Source of the DNA: Gossypium raimondii
Lineage: Eukaryota > Streptophyta > Magnoliopsida > Malvales > Malvaceae
Reading direction: 5' to 3'
Length of the DNA stretch: 64,000 nt
Assembly (NCBI RefSeq): GCF_025698545.1
Contig: NC_068575.1
Location: 54,879,980-54,943,979 of the forward strand
Made by a program: the position numbers and the translations under genes
Notes under the pieces: model-generated
What the model was told of the DNA's origin: nothing
Seen by the model: the letters and a program-made list of their open reading frames with translations, nothing else
The model's database searches: none
In this document: one piece after another, positions 62,369-64,000 of the stretch
Numbering within the stretch: the stretch's first letter is position 1
Layout of the letters: each line of letters begins with the position of its first letter

Positions 62369-64000
62369 TGTAACATCCCCTACCCGTATTCGACGCCGGA
62401 ATAGGGTACGAGGCATTACTAGAAGACATACATTTGCATACGTATTAAACCAAGTTACAAAATTTCATCCGAATTAAAACTTTTAAATTATTAACTTGCT
62501 TTTATAATTCTTTACAGCATATCCTCGAAATATTATATTCATAACAAATAGGGCCTACGAGACCCGATATTTACTCATGTAATTCAAAGCTTCATTTCCA
62601 TTTCATTCAATTCACAATTTCTCATGTTCACAATTCAAATCAATTTCTCAATCCAATATATATATTTCAATCATCTAAGAATATAATTCAAGTTACACGA
62701 ACCTACCAGCTAATTGCGTAAATACCAAAATTCGTGGATATTTTGGTAATTTTCTATTTTCCTTCAATTTCCACTCAATCTTGATATAAATTAATATTTC
62801 ATTCAATTTATTAATTTAAATAATAAAACAATTCATTTCATGCAATTTGGTCACTTTTTGACATTTTACAAATTTACCCTTAAAAGATTACTTTTATTCA
62901 ATTTAGTCCCTGAACCTAAAACATGCAAATTAGCCATTTTAATGAAAACTCATGCTAGTTGAATAATCATATATTTTCCTCCTCCTCCTCTCCATTCCAC
63001 ATCCTTAATGTATATAACATGCATATATGTAACATTATCTATAATTTCACTATTTATTTATTTGTTCATTCAAAGCTGTCCACTTGAGTTATTGTCATAA
63101 AATTATTTATATCTTGAGCTATGTAACTCCAAATTGAGATCCGTTGATTTTATCTGAAACTAGACTCACATATCTTATTATTATAAAATTTTCAGAATTT
63201 TTGGTTTAGCCAATAAGTACAGTTTATTCTTTAAAGTCATCCCTGTGCTGCTGTCTGACAGTTCTGACCCTTCTTCACTAAAAATTAATTATCTCCTCGT
63301 ACAGGATTCGGATGATGTTTCCGTTTGTTTCTCTTGAAATATACTCATTCAGGATTTTAAATATATAAATTTAAGCCCATAATTATTTTTCTCCAATTTT
63401 TGATTATTTTACAAAGTCAGAACAGGGGAACCCGAATTCATTCTGACCTTGTCTCACATAATTTATTATATCTCATGATTTACAATTCCATTACTTACAC
63501 TGTTTCTTATATGAGAAACTAGACTTAATAAGCTTTAATTCCATATTTTTTTCATTCTATAATTCGATTTTCATAATTTATGGTGATTTTTCAAAATTTT
63601 CAGAATTTTTGGTTTAGCCAATAAGTACAGTTTATTCTTTAAAGTCATCCCCAGTCTTCATTGTCGACGCTTCGACCCTTCTTCACTAAAATTAATTATC
63701 TCCTCGTACAGGATTCGGATGATGTTTCCGTTTGTTTCTCTTGAAATATACTCATTCAGGATTTTAAATATATAAATTTAAGCCCATAATTATTTTTCTC
63801 CAATTTTGATTATTTTACAAAGTCGAACAGGGAACCCGAATTCATTCTGACCTTGTCTCACATAATTTATTATATCTCATGATTTACAATTCCATTACTT
63901 ACACTGTTTCTTATATGAGAAACTAGACTTAATAAGCTTTAATTCCATATTTTTTCATTCTATAATTCGATTTTCATAATTTATGGTGATTTTTTCAAGT
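62369..64000 (+). repeat. Gypsy LTR running off the window end
   Basis: Starts TGTAACATCCCCTACCCG and again carries the shared central LTR segment (62970-63600). A 408-bp part is repeated directly from 63601. The end of this LTR is beyond the window. Confidence 0.75.
63193..64000 (+). repeat. 408-bp direct duplication at the window end
   Basis: Copy 1 starts at 63193 and copy 2 at 63601 (both CAGAATTTTTGGTTTAGCCA). The second copy differs mostly by single-base losses in runs of A, T or G, plus one scrambled patch near 63650-63680. Confidence 0.85.

Overview
The window is plant nuclear DNA from a eudicot, most likely cotton (Gossypium). The gene families and GT-AG introns fit a rosid. The abundant long LTRs opening with TGTAACACCCC, and the short GC-rich hairpin modules, match what I know of Gossypium repeats. 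The genus is inferred from memory, not from a search.

I can support four protein genes, one tRNA gene and one gene-derived pseudogene. (1) 33-3293, minus: a 12-exon auxin response factor of the repressor-type ARF9/11/18 group, cut by the left edge before its PB1 domain. (2) 13335-14577, minus: a decayed piece of the importin-alpha exporter CAS/CSE1. (3) 15792-16358, minus: a single-exon DREB-type AP2/ERF factor. (4) 48325-50175, plus: a single-exon bHLH13/JAM2-like jasmonate-pathway repressor. (5) 55621-58149, minus: a four-exon gene that joins the PC4-type coactivator KELP in frame to an intact copia-type Gag region with a CCHC zinc knuckle. (6) 58313-58384, minus: tRNA-Gln(CUG), about 160 bp upstream of that fusion gene.

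The rest is AT-rich, transposon-built DNA. A degenerate copia element (20013-30464, TTAAC duplications) has gained gag duplications, gypsy LTR pieces, an inverted gypsy LTR pair around an integrase fragment, and a 3.4-kb solo gypsy LTR with its own duplication (ATGGT). A second solo LTR of 3.1 kb (32568-35655, CATTT) lies close by. A LINE ORF1 fragment and a telomere-like CCCTAAA region separate the two. The right end (59992-64000) is a nest of truncated gypsy LTRs.

Small DNA elements are well preserved. There are Mutator-type elements with 9-bp duplications (4519-4869, 44467-44961, 45761-46266, 58493-59576), a hAT-type MITE with a perfect 8-bp duplication (9899-10131) and two PIF/Harbinger-like MITEs (15173-15323, 45153-45302). 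A recurring class of foldback elements carries short, GC-rich, self-complementary modules between AT-rich inverted arms. One of them also carries four tRNA-like modules.

The most interesting item is the KELP-Gag fusion gene: every exon joins in frame with canonical splice sites, and no LTR or pol sequence surrounds the Gag part. The foldback family with hairpin modules comes next.
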